From Phymorhynchus buccinoides (Eukaryota; Mollusca; Gastropoda; Neogastropoda; Raphitomidae): a DNA stretch of 64,000 nt. A program made the translations under genes and the position numbers. Positions 43,440 to 54,726 of the stretch are shown piece after piece. The notes beneath the pieces are model-generated. The model was given only the letters and a program-made list of their open reading frames with translations, ran no database searches and was not told the origin of the DNA. Location: the NCBI GenBank assembly GCA_017654935.2, contig CM065686.1, positions 24,456,034 through 24,520,033 of the forward strand, in the 5' to 3' direction. Position 1 is the first letter of the stretch. Each line of letters starts with the position of its first letter.

Positions 43440-44339
43440 TGACTAAAGACTAAAGTAAATCAGTACTAAAAGAAGACTAATTGTATGAAGAATGAGGGTT
43501 GCTGCAGATGCCAAATGTCAAATGGCATTTTGACTTCACTTGCCATGTCAAAAACAATTAGGCACTAAGAGGACTACATGTTACAGCTCTCATCCTAAGC
43601 ATGTCATATTGTTAGCACAGAGAGGGTGGGGGGGGGGGGGGGGGGGGGGGGGAGCGTGTAGTTACTCCTTAGTTACACCACACTTTGCTCAAATGACTGG
43701 AGCTGGTCCACCACATGCTGGCTTGATGGTATGGTCAGCAGGTTTAGGTGTGGGTTAGTAGCCTGCAGGCACCACACTAAAGCAGGATGGCCTTACTTCA
43801 AGAGAGGAGAGTAAGCACAGGGATAGGCTTAAAACAGGCTGTCTTGTGTGAAAGGGATGGTTCCCTCTCCCAGCACTAAAGGGCTCGGCACACACTGCAA
43901 CTTTTTAGTTGATACAACTATTTGCATACAAGTTGCAGTTAAAATCTAACATTTTTGATTATGCATACTGCCTGAAAATCAGTATCACAGAATATATTTC
44001 TACACGTTTTAGATTTTACTTTTTTGTCTGTATTTGTGTGTGTGTGTGTACCCTCTTCCCCCACTCCCCTCAGTGACACCCACCAACCCAAACTTGCGCC
44101 CAGCACCTCCCTCCACCACCCCGACGTCTCTATCCCCCCCCCCCCCCCCCCCTCCCCTTTCTAATCCCTTTTATATTAACGTCGATCATCCGGATGGCTA
44201 TGATTTTCTACAGTTTCTGCCTGACCAAAGTCCCCTTTATGCAACAACAACACCATCAAAGTGATGGTGGTGGTTGGAAGAAGAAAGACGGAAGAATGTG
44301 TGTGTGTGTAGTCTAGTCTAGTCTAGTCTAGTCTAGTCT

Positions 44340-44377
<38 letters not shown>

Positions 44378-45350
44378 CCTCTCTCTCTGTGTCTTTCTCT
44401 CTTCTTTCTCTCTCTTTCTCTCTGAATGTTGACAAATATATAAATTATACACTTACCATCAAGTTGCCCCACAGGGCCCGATAAACTTCTTTTCTGCTGC
44501 TGCCATGGTGAAGCAATATGTCCTCTGTCCAGCTGGCAGCTCCAAGCTGGAAATAAATTGCAGAATATCACACATTTTTACCTCAAACACACACACACAC
44601 ACACACACACACAAGCACACACACACGCATGCACGGACGCGCGCACACATACACGCACGCACAACATACGCCTCACAAGCAACTATGCATAGCACACATG
44701 CGTTGAAAGGGCATGTTGTAAATGGTGGTCAAAATCTAAACCTAGCACCGTCACATTCCAGGCTGCAGTGGCAGCATGCTTCTGTGAAATAACACGTGAG
44801 GCTGAATGATGGTGCTATCTAACAGAACTACACAAATATATTTTGTGTTAAACTTCTCTGTCCATCTAGATCTTGTAACAAATGTTCATATTTATTTTAT
44901 GAATGACTTACCCCAAAGCTCCAAGGTGCACAGTGCTGTTGCTGATGCTTCAGCCATTGTTCTGTGTAACGGTGTAGTCTTGCGCGAAGCATAGCTCTAA
45001 TGAGTGTAAGAGTCTGCTGCTAGTGGGCCCCTAAAACTTGTAAACTATATAGCAATCCACACATAAAAATACCAAAACTATATATTTTATATCAACAGGT
45101 TTTTTAAACAGAAATAAATTGCTATCTTACCTTGCTTGGTGAAGTAAGACTTTGGGGGAAAAAAAGGAAAGTGTCTGTCGGTCAAAAACACGTGTTGCCC
45201 AGTTTGAGGTGTGTCAAACAAAGGATGCGCCTGTAGTAGCCTTGTTGGTACCACAGATATAAAAATAGCATCACATCAGTAGGCTTAGTGGCTGGTAGGA
45301 CTAGCAGAAAAGTAGGCATATATAGGGGTCAAAGAAAAGCGGTGCGGTAA
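43440..45350. other. Repeat-rich spacer
   Basis: Holds a G-run (43627-43652), a C-run (44133-44153), a (GTCTA)n tract (44312-44345) running into (CT)n (44343-44372), and a (CA)n tract (44586-44640). No gene was recognised. Confidence 0.6.
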
Positions 45351-45384
45351 AAAAGAAGCACCATGGATATATTTCTTTACCCCC

Positions 45385-45722
45385 ACGGGTTCAGCTGAAC
45401 CCACGAGAACGCTAATAAGGATAAACACCACTGCGCCTATTTTGCGAGTATGGGTTCAGCTGAACCCACGCAAATAATGATAGGGGTAGTTAGGATTGTT
45501 CCTCTTTATTTAGTATGGGTTCACGGGAACCCTCACGATCCTTTCCGTTATAGTAAAATTACGTAACCATTCATTAATTTGATTATCCATGTAAACACAC
45601 ACAAAATTGCTGATATAAGGATAATCATGTGTTTGAAAGATACCTAAAATTTCATAAGGATATCTTCAATGGTTCCAGAGATATCAAGACTTGTGTGTGT
45701 CTCTGGGTTCAGCTGAACCCAC
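45385..45722. repeat. Three spaced copies of a perfect 16-20-bp palindrome
   Basis: GGGTTCAGCTGAACCC occurs at 45387-45402, 45452-45467 and 45705-45720. A degenerate form, GGGTTCACGGGAACCC, is at 45517-45532. The core extends to GTGGGTTCAGCTGAACCCAC in part. Spacing is irregular and the surroundings differ. Confidence 0.9.
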
Positions 45723-46090
45723 AAAGCACGGTGAAGGTTAACATATTTTTTTGATTACTTTAACATGATATATGACGGTATAGTTGACTTAAGAATTTAC
45801 CGCAATGACTATTAAAAAAAATATGCCATGGGTTGGTGACAGAAGAACTGAACTGATGTTAGTCAATACATCAAATCATGTATCACATAGTGTAAGTGTG
45901 GTAACTTCATGCATTCTCAACAGCTGAACTGATTTACCTGTTGTCTGTACATCCAAATGTCTTGATGAATCTGACCTGGCCGGGCAGCTCAGGCAAAACG
46001 ATGCTACTCCAAGAGTGGTCTGGCGCCAACTGAGTGGGATACCGCGCCAAATCTCCTATGTACAGTGTACGGTTATGGGCTGAGCAAGAA

Positions 46091-46880
46091 TTTAAATCTT
46101 AATCTCAGCATGGTGTTGTCTTGATGAATCTGACCTTCTTTGGGGGGGCTCACCTCCTGAAATAATGTGTGGGGCACGCTTAATAATTTCCATGCTTGAA
46201 AGCAACTCATCCTTTATTACTCCCAATCACTTTTTACAGTTCCATGTAGTTATTCGTACCTTCCCGGCACCATCTTTGCCAGGCTTGCTCTCTGTGAAAT
46301 GCGTGCAAATACTTTTTTGAAGAAGGGAAGACTGTCTGGAGAGCCAAGTACTCTTCATTGGAGTAGTCCACCATGAAGTACTTGGGGCTCCCACGTCTTG
46401 TTCCAGGACTGGATGATGCGCAGAGCTTCGGTGATGCTGTTTGTCATTTCATTCTCTGCAATGAAGATTGCCACCGGAATGTGAGTCACATTGGTGTGCA
46501 CCCCTAACATAAACAGAGGAAGGGCGTATTTGGTTGTTTTATACGTGGCATCAAGGAGAGCTATGTCTCCATATTTTTCAAGTAGCCTCTGCTGATCCTT
46601 TGTTTGGTGGACAAACAAAAATGTGCCTGATTGATGCAGTTCCTCTGTGCTGTCCTCACCTTCCCCTCGATGTTGGTCATCTTCGTTCTCAGGAAAGGCA
46701 TTTGTGCCCATCAATGGCTTCTCCACTGACGGGTTGTTGCTGGAGACCCATCCACACTTTGGAAGAAAGAAGTAGGCATCGGGATCCTTCTGTCTCCGTT
46801 CGTCCACCTTTCTTTCAACGTTTTCCTGGTCAATGTTGGAGTAGTTTCCAGCAGCCATGGCAGCGTGAATATGATTTTGA
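46091..46880 (-). repeat. MULE segment, duplicated at 47529-48325
   Basis: About 790 bp, from AAATCTTAATCTCAGCATGG to the codons for [11 protein letters not shown], recurs at 47529-48325 with few differences. The copies are in direct orientation. Confidence 0.9.
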
Positions 46881-47110
46881 AGCATTTTCCTGGATGGGAA
46901 ATATGCTTGATCTTGGGCTTGAGGCTTGATGTCATCATTGGCGCACAGCTCAGTGAGCATAAAATAATGCAATTTCCTCATGAGAGGCACCAGCGCAACA
47001 CCTTGACTGACATATTCCCTCAGTTTACCCCTGACTGCTGGATGGATCCTTTTGGATAGTCCACCTTCAGTGGTGACCCTGTGCTTTTGGTGAGCTGCTG
47101 GCAAAGGCAA
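46360..47110 (-). pseudogene. MULE transposase exon with CARF-like domain, copy 1, frameshifted
   Basis: The exon starts after a T-rich acceptor (TTTTTGCAG) at 47110. An ALS2CR8/CARF-like DNA-binding region comes first ([36 protein letters not shown]). The MULE domain follows ([60 protein letters not shown]). The Asp of LLDATY is the first catalytic residue. Just after SWNKTWEP an extra base shifts the frame, so the segment with the second Asp is read out of frame and the ORF closes early. Confidence 0.8.
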
Positions 47111-47279
47111 CTGCAAAAAAAAAAAAAAAAAAGTTTTCACCCCTTAGCGCAACTTGTAGAGAGAGAGAGGCTTTCAGTAAGCAACATGACTTGGGGTGAA
47201 ATTGAGTTCATGTGAAATAGAGTTCATGTGTAGTGGTCGGTGGGGCTATTTAGCAACATGACTCATGAGGTGAAATGGA

Positions 47280-47560
47280 GTTTATCATGCTGAAAGCCTT
47301 GACATGGCCTTAGTTGTCGACGGGGCTATAATTTTAATCTTAATCATATTAATGGAGTTTATGTGTATAGTAGTCTGTGGAGCTATAAGTAGCATGACTT
47401 CAGTCACAGATCCAGCGGATACATTCACTTTGATTTTATTGAATTATGCTAAGGAAGTCATTCCTGTAACGAAACCTGGTCTGCAACTTCACAGTACTCC
47501 CTGACATGGCCTTAGTTGTCGACAGGGCTATAATTTAAATCTTAATCTCAGCATGGTGAT
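47280..47560 (+). repeat. Two hexamer-tailed LINE 3' ends
   Basis: GACATGGCCTTAGTTGTCGA...TTTTAATCTTAATC at about 47301-47348 and again at 47504-47551. They are short 3'-end pieces of the family described at 50890-51593. The tail of the second marks the start of the duplicated MULE segment. Confidence 0.75.
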
Positions 47561-47799
47561 GTCTTGATGAATCTGACCTTCTTTTGGGGGGGGGGCTCAC
47601 CTCCTGAAATAATGTGTGGGGCACGCTTAATAATTTCCATGCTTGAAAGCAACTCATCCTTTATTACTCCCAATCACTTTTTACAGTTCCATGTAGTTAT
47701 TCGTACCTTCCCGGCACCATCTTTGCCAGGCTTGCTCTCTGAAATGCGGACAAATACTTTTTTGAAGAAGGGAAGACTGTCTGGAGAGCCAAGTACTCT

Positions 47800-48325
47800 T
47801 CATTGGAGTAGTCCACCATGAAGTACTAGGGGCTCCCACGTCTTGTTCCAGGACTGGATGATGCGCAGAGCTTCGGTGATGCTGTTTGTCATTTCATTCT
47901 CTGCAATGAAGATTGCCACCGGAATGTGAGTCACATTGGTGCGCACCCCTAACATAAACAGAGGAAGGGCGTACTTGGTTGTTTTATACGTGGCATCAAG
48001 GAGAGCTATGTCTCCATATTTTTCAAGTAGCCTCTGCTGATCCTTTGTTTGGTGGACAAACAAAAATGTGCCTGATTGATGCAGTTCCTCTGTGCTGTCC
48101 TCACCTTCCCCTCGATGTTGGTCGCCTTCCTTCTCCGGAAAGGCATTTGTGCCCATCAATGGCTTCTCCACTGACGGGTTGTTGCTGGAGACCCATCCAC
48201 ACTTTGGAAGAAAGAAGTGGGCATCGGGATCCTTCTGTCTCCATTCGTCCACATTTCTTTCAACGTTTTCCTGGTCAATGTTGGAGTAGTTTCCAGCAGC
48301 CATGGCAGCGTGAATATGATTTTGC
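47800..48325 (-). pseudogene. MULE transposase exon, copy 2, same frameshift
   Basis: Repeats copy 1 from [20 protein letters not shown] to SWNKTWEP, with minor changes. It carries the same extra base after WEP plus a C-to-T change. The 5' part, including most of the CARF-like region, is replaced by a CA-rich block at 48326. Confidence 0.8.
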
Positions 48326-48798
48326 ATGCACTCACACACGCACACACACACACATATATGCACACACACGCACATACGCATGCACACAAACACACACACA
48401 CACACACACACACATATGCATGCACACACATATGTGCACACCCACCCACCCACACACATATGCATGTACGCACACACACATGCAAACACACTCGCACATA
48501 CACGCATTCATAGACACAAAGACACACACACACACACACACCCTCCTACATACATATACACAGACATATATGCACACATACATATATATGCCCACACATG
48601 CACACACACACACACGCATGTACACACACTCGCACATACACGCATTCATGGACACAAACACACACACACACACATACATACATACACACAGACATATATG
48701 CACACATACACATATGCACACACACGCACGCACGCACACATACACACTCATTCACATATACACATGCACGCACGCACACATGCACACTCATACACACG

Positions 48799-48833
<35 letters not shown>

Positions 48834-48865
48834 GCTCACACACATACACACCTATATATAATAGA
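48326..48865. repeat. Long complex (CA)n/CATACA block
   Basis: 540 bp almost wholly of CACA, CATA, CGCA and CCCA tracts, including an internal duplication of a segment with ACTCGCACATACACGCATTC (48489 and 48628). It lies between the truncated MULE exon and the piggyBac fragment. Confidence 0.95.
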
Positions 48866-48969
48866 CTTTACATGTGCTTTTAGTATGAAAAGGACAAAGA
48901 AAAGAAAGGGGGGAAATATGAAAAGAGGAGGGTAGCAACAAAAAAAAAAGAATAAAATATAAAAAAGCT

Positions 48970-49800
48970 ACTTGCCTGAAAACGGTTTCTGCTCATGACA
49001 GCACTGAAGACTGGAATTCTGTAGAGCACCTTTTTTGACCAATACAGTTCAATGGTTGGGAGACGCACAATGCCCATCAGCAAAATCAGGCCAAGGAATT
49101 TTCTCATCTCTGCTGCATCAACATCCTCCCACTTGTTGGCTCTCAAGAATTGAGGAAGATTGGGGTGTGCCTCCAGAAACTGCTGTGCATACAGATTTGT
49201 GTGTGCGACCAGATGGGGTATCAGGTCATCAAAAAAAAGTCCCAAGTAATGAAATGACTGAGCATTGACACAGTCTTCTCCTTCTCCTTCATTTTCATGC
49301 CCACAGTTGTCCACTTTCACAGGGACTTTGATGCCAGGACTGCCAGTGAAATTGACAGTAGAGTTGGGGGCCTGTGTGTCTGCTTCTCGCCATTGTTGGA
49401 TCAGTTGTTGTTGACCACGCCCCATGCCACGCCCCCGCCCCCTTGGATGTGACTGTCGCCCTAGGTTCCAGCCCCTACCACGTCCACGACCTCGTCCCCT
49501 CATGACAGGAGGTGGCACTGGCTCTGCCATTGCAGCGGCTTCTTCGTCACTGGCAGTGCTTTCTCCACTGCTGTCGTGTGGTAGGAACAAAGAATCTTCG
49601 TCATCATCACCACCTATCTCAGCCAAAAGTGGATGGTGCTGATTGAAATCTGTCTCCTCCTCGTCACTATTGTCATGATCTGACCCCCCAAAGTCTTTGT
49701 CACCACTGTCTTGGTCATTCAAAATCTCTTGAAGCGCTTCCAGAGCAGTATATCGCTTGAAAACAGGACCCTTCGTAGACGAACTTGGTTGAGCAGCCAT
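48970..49800 (-). pseudogene. piggyBac transposase, N-terminal half
   Basis: The minus ORF starts MAAQPSSSTKGPVFKRYTAL, with an acidic region (NDQDSGDKDFGGSDHDNSDE) and an RGRGRGRGRGW basic patch. The core then begins: SFHYLGLFFDDLIPHLVAHT, NKWEDVDAAEMRKFLGLILL and IELYWSKKVLYRIPVFSAVM, up to SRNRFQ. At 48975 the frame leaves conserved sequence, with a GCAAGT that could be a GC-type donor. All catalytic aspartates would lie downstream and are missing, so this is a 5' exon or a truncation. Confidence 0.8.
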
Positions 49801-50009
49801 CTTGAAAATGATGATGAGATGTTACCTCTTGACTCGCTATATCATAATATGCATAGCAATTAGACAGTGACTGGGCAGTGAAAGGGAAAGAAATCTTTTT
49901 TTGACATCAGTAGAAGACATGGGGACAGTTTACACGGTTGTCTCCCATTTAGATGTGTATTTCAGTGACGCAGTTACTATGAGTCACGCTCGTATGCAGG
50001 CGTAGTGAT

Positions 50010-50059
50010 TTTTGGTTTCCACTACGAGCGGCACTCGTAGCAAGCAGTGAAAGGGTTAA
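50010..50059 (-). repeat. piggyBac 5' terminal inverted end with TTAA
   Basis: TTAA at 50056-50059, followed on the minus strand by CCCTTTCACTGCTTGCTACG and an internal palindrome CTACGAG..CTCGTAG (50022-50040). It is suitably placed as the 5' end of the element coding 49800-48970. No matching 3' end was found. Confidence 0.65.
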
Positions 50060-50102
50060 TGCCTTTCAATTTCTAACAAATACTGGTGCATGAATCACTT
50101 GG

Positions 50103-50177
50103 TGAGATGCAACGTGGTGACAGCCCTGACATGGCCTTTGTTGTCGACGGGGCTATAATTTTAATCTTAATCTTAAC
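50103..50177 (+). mobile_element. Hexamer-tailed LINE 3' end
   Basis: GAGATGCAACGTGGTGACAG, then GTCGACGGGGCTATAATTTT and AATCTTAATCTTAA. It is a very short 5'-truncated copy. Confidence 0.8.
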
Positions 50178-50195
50178 ACAGGCTTTTAGTGATTC

Positions 50196-50898
50196 TCATT
50201 CACTTATAAAATCAAACATACCTGTAAGACTGTTGTTTGCTCTCCGTATCTGATAGTTGGACCGATGTTTGTCCATTTTCAAGTGATCTGATAGCGCAGT
50301 CACTCGTCGTGATCCGTATATGAAGTCAAGGTTACAGAGTAAGCACCTCGCTCTTCCAGGCACGTTTATCTTCCTCAACCACAGGCCGTAGCGCTCAGAG
50401 TAAGCACCTCGCTCTTCCAGGCACGTTTATCTTCATCAACCACAGGCCGTAGCGCTCAGAGTAAGCACCTCACTCTTCCAGGCATGTTTATCTTCCTCAA
50501 CCACAGGCCGTAGCGCTCAGAGTAAGCACCTCGCTCTTCCAGGCACGTTTATCTTCCTCAACCACAGGCCGTAGCGCTCAAAGCACCTCGCTCTTCCAGG
50601 CACGTTTATCTTCCTCAACCACAGGCCGTAGCGCTCAGAGTAAGCACCTCGCTCTTCCAGGCACGTTTATCTTCCTCAACCACAGGCCGTAGCGCTCCTT
50701 TTCTTCTTTTCCTTTCTCCTTAAACGTCAGCACTGAACAAAATGGCGCCTGACCAACTTCGGCTCGCTTCCAGTTCGCGCCAAAAGGGCAGTATGAGAAC
50801 GGGCCGTTTAAGAATACCATTTGAGAATAAAACCGTAATCGGTGACAAACTTGAATCCGCGGACGGTAGTGCCGAAACCACGGGCAGCGGCCTTCCAA
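50196..50898 (-). pseudogene. Zinc-finger transposon-like ORF broken by its own tandem repeats
   Basis: The upstream part (50898-50700) reads ...EEKERYGLWLRKINVPGRARCL and then runs into an array. After the array (50378-50196) the frame continues with RKINVPGRARCLLCNLDFIY, SRRVTALSDHLKMDKHRSNY and NNSLTGMFDF. The CLLC...HLKMDKH spacing is a TTF/BED-like finger. In 61-bp steps the frame shifts and stops, so the ORF cannot be translated through the array. Confidence 0.6.
50338..50698 (-). repeat. 61-bp tandem array of a zinc-finger exon segment, six copies
   Basis: AAGCACCTCGCTCTTCCAGG starts at 50341, 50402, 50463, 50524, 50581 and 50642. Copies are nearly identical; one is 57 bp. The unit spans codons for ERYGLWLRKINVPGRARCLL, and only the lowest-coordinate copy continues into the rest of the finger. 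Confidence 0.97.
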
Positions 50899-51593
50899 TC
50901 CGCGGGCTATTCTGATGTCTGCTTTTGTAATGACTCTTTAACTCTGGCACTTACAGTCTCATCTTTTCTTTCATGGAACACCTTTGCCGCTGACATATGT
51001 TGCAGGATTGTCCTAGGCAGCGCATTGATGGCATCCTGCACCAGATACAATCCACTGGCCGACCTTAGAGAATATCTTCCTTCGGCTGCTGGCGGCCGGA
51101 AGGAAGAAACTGTTTTATGTAGATTACATAGTGGACACACGTACTACACGCATTCCTTTTTACTAAAAGGAGAGGACCCGCCATACTGTGTAGCGTGCGA
51201 TTCTCCCATTTCCATTCGTCATGTCCTTTTGGACTGCTGGGATTTATATGACATTAGAAGGAAACACTACACTGCGGAGTCAATGAACGTTTTGTTCCAC
51301 GACGTTCCGCCTGACACGATCTTTAATTACTTGAAAGAGAAAAATATTTTTCACTTGATGTAAACAACTGTGATATTTTTAACCCTAGACGTGTCAGGTT
51401 TTTACTTGCTAAGTTTGTGATTGACAAATGATTTTTAACAAAACGTATTTTAACCAAAAAACTTCTTGTTTTACCTTATGTTTTTATCCCTTTTTAATAC
51501 GTGGTGAAATGTAACGTGCTATGATGCAACGTGGTGACAGCCCTGAAATGGCCTTTGCTGTCGACGGGGCTATAATTTTAATCTTAATCTTAC
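50890..51593 (+). mobile_element. Hexamer-tailed LINE, 5'-truncated copy with coding 3' end
   Basis: Contains the C-terminal coding region, a stop at 51361-51363 and a 3' UTR with GACAGCCCTGAAATGGCC and GTCGACGGGGCTAT. The tail is TTAATCTTAATCTTA. The shared 3' end is seen at 14988-15373, 50103-50177, 52745-52985, 56505-56577, 56667-56872 and 63790-63823. Confidence 0.85.
51011..51363 (+). pseudogene. LINE reverse-transcriptase polyprotein C-terminus
   Basis: Reads RKEETVLCRLHSGHTYYTHS, LLKGEDPPYCVACDSPISIR and HVLLDCWDLYDIRRKHYTAE, ending NYLKEKNIFHLM. The CVAC...H....C knuckle and the LCRLHSGHT/THSFLL motifs are typical of the C-terminus of many animal LINE polyproteins after the RNase H domain. 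The reverse transcriptase and endonuclease parts are absent. Confidence 0.85.
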
Positions 51594-51599
51594 AATCCA

Positions 51600-52020
51600 C
51601 TGGCCCAGTGAAATCCTTGGTGAATTTTGTTCTTCACTTCTCTGTGAGCGTTCACACATGCCTTGTGACTGCGGATGGTATGGACGACTTCTTATCAGCT
51701 TGATTTTCTTTCGTTGTAGGAGATGCTCCACCTTTCCCCAAAATTCGTTTCCTCTGTCGCACTGAATAATGCGGGGTGTCCTGTGGTCTGAAAACAATCT
51801 TCGCAACACCTCAGCCACCGTTCAGCTTCTTTTATTTGCTAGTGGCTTTAGGAAGAGAAATTTTGAAAAAGTATCTAAAACTGAAAGAATATATTGCATT
51901 TCTCTACAGGCAGTGAGTCTACCACACCATTTCACTTTTTAATTTCTCATCAATGATGTCTATTTGCCACCTTTCATTTACTTTATTTGATAGGGTTCGG
52001 GACAGTTTGTAAATCTAGCA
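51600..52020 (-). pseudogene. Integrase-core fragment (Ginger/KRBA2-like)
   Basis: Minus-strand frames give ERWQIDIIDEKLKSEM (first catalytic Asp), a stop, YILSVLDTFSKFLFLKPLAN, another stop, then IIQCDRGNEFWGKVEHLLQR (second Asp) and RSRPYHPQSQGMCERSQR (catalytic Glu). This is the DDE integrase core in the cellular-integrase style seen in mollusc Ginger-type transposons. Two stops, and the loss of flanking domains at the LINE tail, show it is dead. Confidence 0.7.
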
Positions 52021-52075
52021 TGTGTCGCTTGGTACGCCTTCGATGCATTCAGAACTCGCTCAACTTTCTTACGTG

Positions 52076-52399
52076 TCACACCTGGGCAAAACGACAATCT
52101 GGGTTGTAACACTGCACCATTATGTTGACTATTTTGTCCATGGCATTATTGGTGGCTTCGTCAACATTCAAAGAAAACTGGGTGGTTTTCAGCTTCTCAA
52201 CGAGTTCTTTTTTGAAGGCGGATGTCAAACCATGGGTCAAGGTGTATGTGCTACAGGTACGGCTCATCTGTAGCTTCTTCAACGCCGTTTTGTCCTCTGA
52301 CATTTTCTGGCACAGGTGGATCAGATCAGGAATTGTTGAAAATGGCATATATTTTTTCTGCAACAAATGCAAGGAGTGTTGCCTTTGCATCTGCCACAC
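52076..52399 (-). pseudogene. hAT-like transposase N-terminal fragment
   Basis: IHLCQKMSEDKTALKKLQMS, YTLTHGLTSAFKKELVEKLK and TTQFSLNVDEATNNAMDKIV. The SLNVDEATNN block corresponds to the first acidic site of a hAT subgroup (DUF4371-type region). Nothing further is preserved. Confidence 0.55.
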
Positions 52400-52744
52400 G
52401 CACGCCCTTGAGCAGTCGACGGTTCAGCACCGGGTTCTTCGACAATCTTCATGTTGTTTTTCAAGGTCTGGAACAAATTCCAGTCAACAAACTAAAGTAT
52501 TATTTGTGATTGGATCAGTCTAATAACTATGCTCTGTGTGTGTGTGTGTGTGTGTGTGTGTTTAGTCTCTGTGTGAGTGTGAGTGATTGAGAGAGAGAGA
52601 AGAGAGAGAGAGCGCGAGCCCATGTGTGTGTCACAGTGTCAATCTTAGAGATCGCAAACAGTGGTAGGATGCCACAGTCACTGAGAGTAAGGAATTCCTT
52701 ATTTTCTCATTCAAATTAAGGATTTGGGCGGAAGACTTTCACCC

Positions 52745-52985
52745 ATGCTAATATTTTTCACTTGAAGTTGATGTAAGCTACTATGATGTCTTTAATTCTA
52801 GACGTGTCATGTTTTTACTTGCTAAGTTTGTGACTTGATTAATGGTTTTTAACGCCAAAAAAATTTGATTTTGTTTTTACCTTGTGTTTTTATCCCTTTT
52901 TTAATATGTGGTAAGATTTAACGTGGTGACAGCCCTGACATGGCCTTTGTTGTCGACGGGGCTATAATTTTAATCTTAATCTTAC
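52745..52985 (+). mobile_element. Hexamer-tailed LINE 3' end
   Basis: Begins near TAATATTTTTCACTTGA and contains the 3' UTR blocks and a TTAATCTTAATCTTA tail parallel to 51345-51593. Confidence 0.85.
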
Positions 52986-52989
52986 TTCC

Positions 52990-54720
52990 GTCCAGGTGTA
53001 ATCAGTGAGGTTTACGATTTGGTTGTTCGTTATTGCTACGACTCTTGCGTGGAGTAAACAGTCCGCTATGTTGAACAACTACGACAGTTATGGTCTTTTA
53101 GCGCAAAAGAGTAAGTAAGGGATGCAACTCCGAGTGAATTCGTGATGCGAAGGGAAGTATCTGTGTCAATTCATTCTCGATAAAATGTCATAAATGAAAT
53201 TGCTTCAAACTCAAAAAAGGACAATTGTTTAATAACTTACCACCCAAATCATTTATCAGTAATATTGAAAGAAAATTATTGTTAACAGTAAGTATTGATT
53301 TATGGGCAATGCAACAGACAGCTCAGAGGCCTGGTTAGACTATAAGTAGATCTGAATTTAGGACCTACGAGTTTTTCTTCAATTTACACAACTAGATAGA
53401 GTTGTTAGAGATACGAGCTTTTGGTGGAAGGTGGCAGGAAAAATTAGAGAGCTGACTATGTATCTAACTCAAAAATTGAGATACAAGGTTTTTGATTTTC
53501 ACAGATGATATATTTGCTTGGGGATCTGACATACACGACGTATTTCTTTGAATACCACCACTTTCAATGCTTTGTGCAGGTTTCTTTGAATTAAGTGTTT
53601 TTAAAAAAATGTTAGTCTACCTATGATAGACGGTTCCTTTTCTCATTTGTTATCACTTCCCACATAATGATGAAATCTGACTGAAATGTTGAATCCCTTC
53701 AAAAGAAGTGTATAATTTTCTGTCTGCAAAGGTTACGAAACATTGAGGGTTTTTTGTAACAAGTGTTTTGAAAACTTATCATTGCTGCTGTATTCAATCT
53801 GTCATCACCGATTCTTTTGTTTTATGTACTGGTTTGGAAGTCTAAGTGTAAGCGAGTGCTGAGTGACATGGTGAATGTGTGTAGCAAGGTTGTGAGTGAA
53901 AGGCAAAAGAGTCTGGAAGTGTTGTATGCTGAGCGAGTGGTGCGAAAGGCCAATCAGAAAGCGACTGATGATAGTCATGTTCTTGCCCACCATTATGAAC
54001 TGTTGCCATCAGGATGCAGGTACCGATCACCCACGTGGGGATACCGGGGGTCTTTCTTACAAATAGTTCCCCCACCTTCTGGAAGTTCTGTGCTTGTAAC
54101 TTCCTCTAATCTGTCTCTCTTTGACTGCCTTTTTCCCTTGCTTTGTGTCATCTACTATCTTTCTGAATTTTGGCCCATTCTCCTGCCTTTTTTCTAAAAA
54201 TATCCCCCATATAGTTTTCTCCTTTGAGCTCCTCCGAAATCAGAATGTGTCGGCTGAATGCAGCGAGGACACCAGTGAAAACTGGACAACGGACACATAC
54301 GTACCCATTGTGGCCATATGGCCTGGGAACGCAGAACTGAGAAGAAGAAAAAAAGAAGGTACTGGTCTCTCAAGCTGAAATCACAGGCACAAAAACTTTC
54401 ATACCATGTTCTGTCCATCTCTTAAATTCATTCTAATCTCTCAGAGTCTCTCTTTCTCTCTCCCTCTGTTCATGTTTAAATGTACACATTTCCAAATTGA
54501 TATGAATTTTAACGATTATGTTTTGGTAGGCATAACTGCGTTTCACACGTTTTAATGATGATTTTGTTTTCAGTTCTGTTGTATTTCTGTCTTGATGTTG
54601 CACCTAACCTGAATTTCTCTTTTTGAGATAATAAAGTATGCTTGAACTTGAAATCACAGTCAACCTGCACTCATTTCTTAATTAAAATGTCTGTGTTTGT
54701 GTATGCGAAAGCGAGTGAGA
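52990..54720. other. Spacer with an unidentified element 3' end
   Basis: No recognised gene. A plus-strand open stretch (53817-54197) has a Lys/Val-rich start but no known motif. Near 54635-54650 GATAATAAAGTATGCTTGAACTTGAA looks like a LINE or SINE 3' end. Confidence 0.4.
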
Positions 54721-54726
54721 ATTGCT

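Noticed and set aside
44033..44264. Proline-rich secreted protein ORF
   Set aside because: It depends on a C-run and a GT tract, has no splice or homology support, and the surrounding region is simple repeat.
48326..48930. Long His/Thr- and Cys/Val-repeat ORFs on both strands
   Set aside because: They are translations of (CA)n/(GT)n tracts with no start context or conserved flanks.
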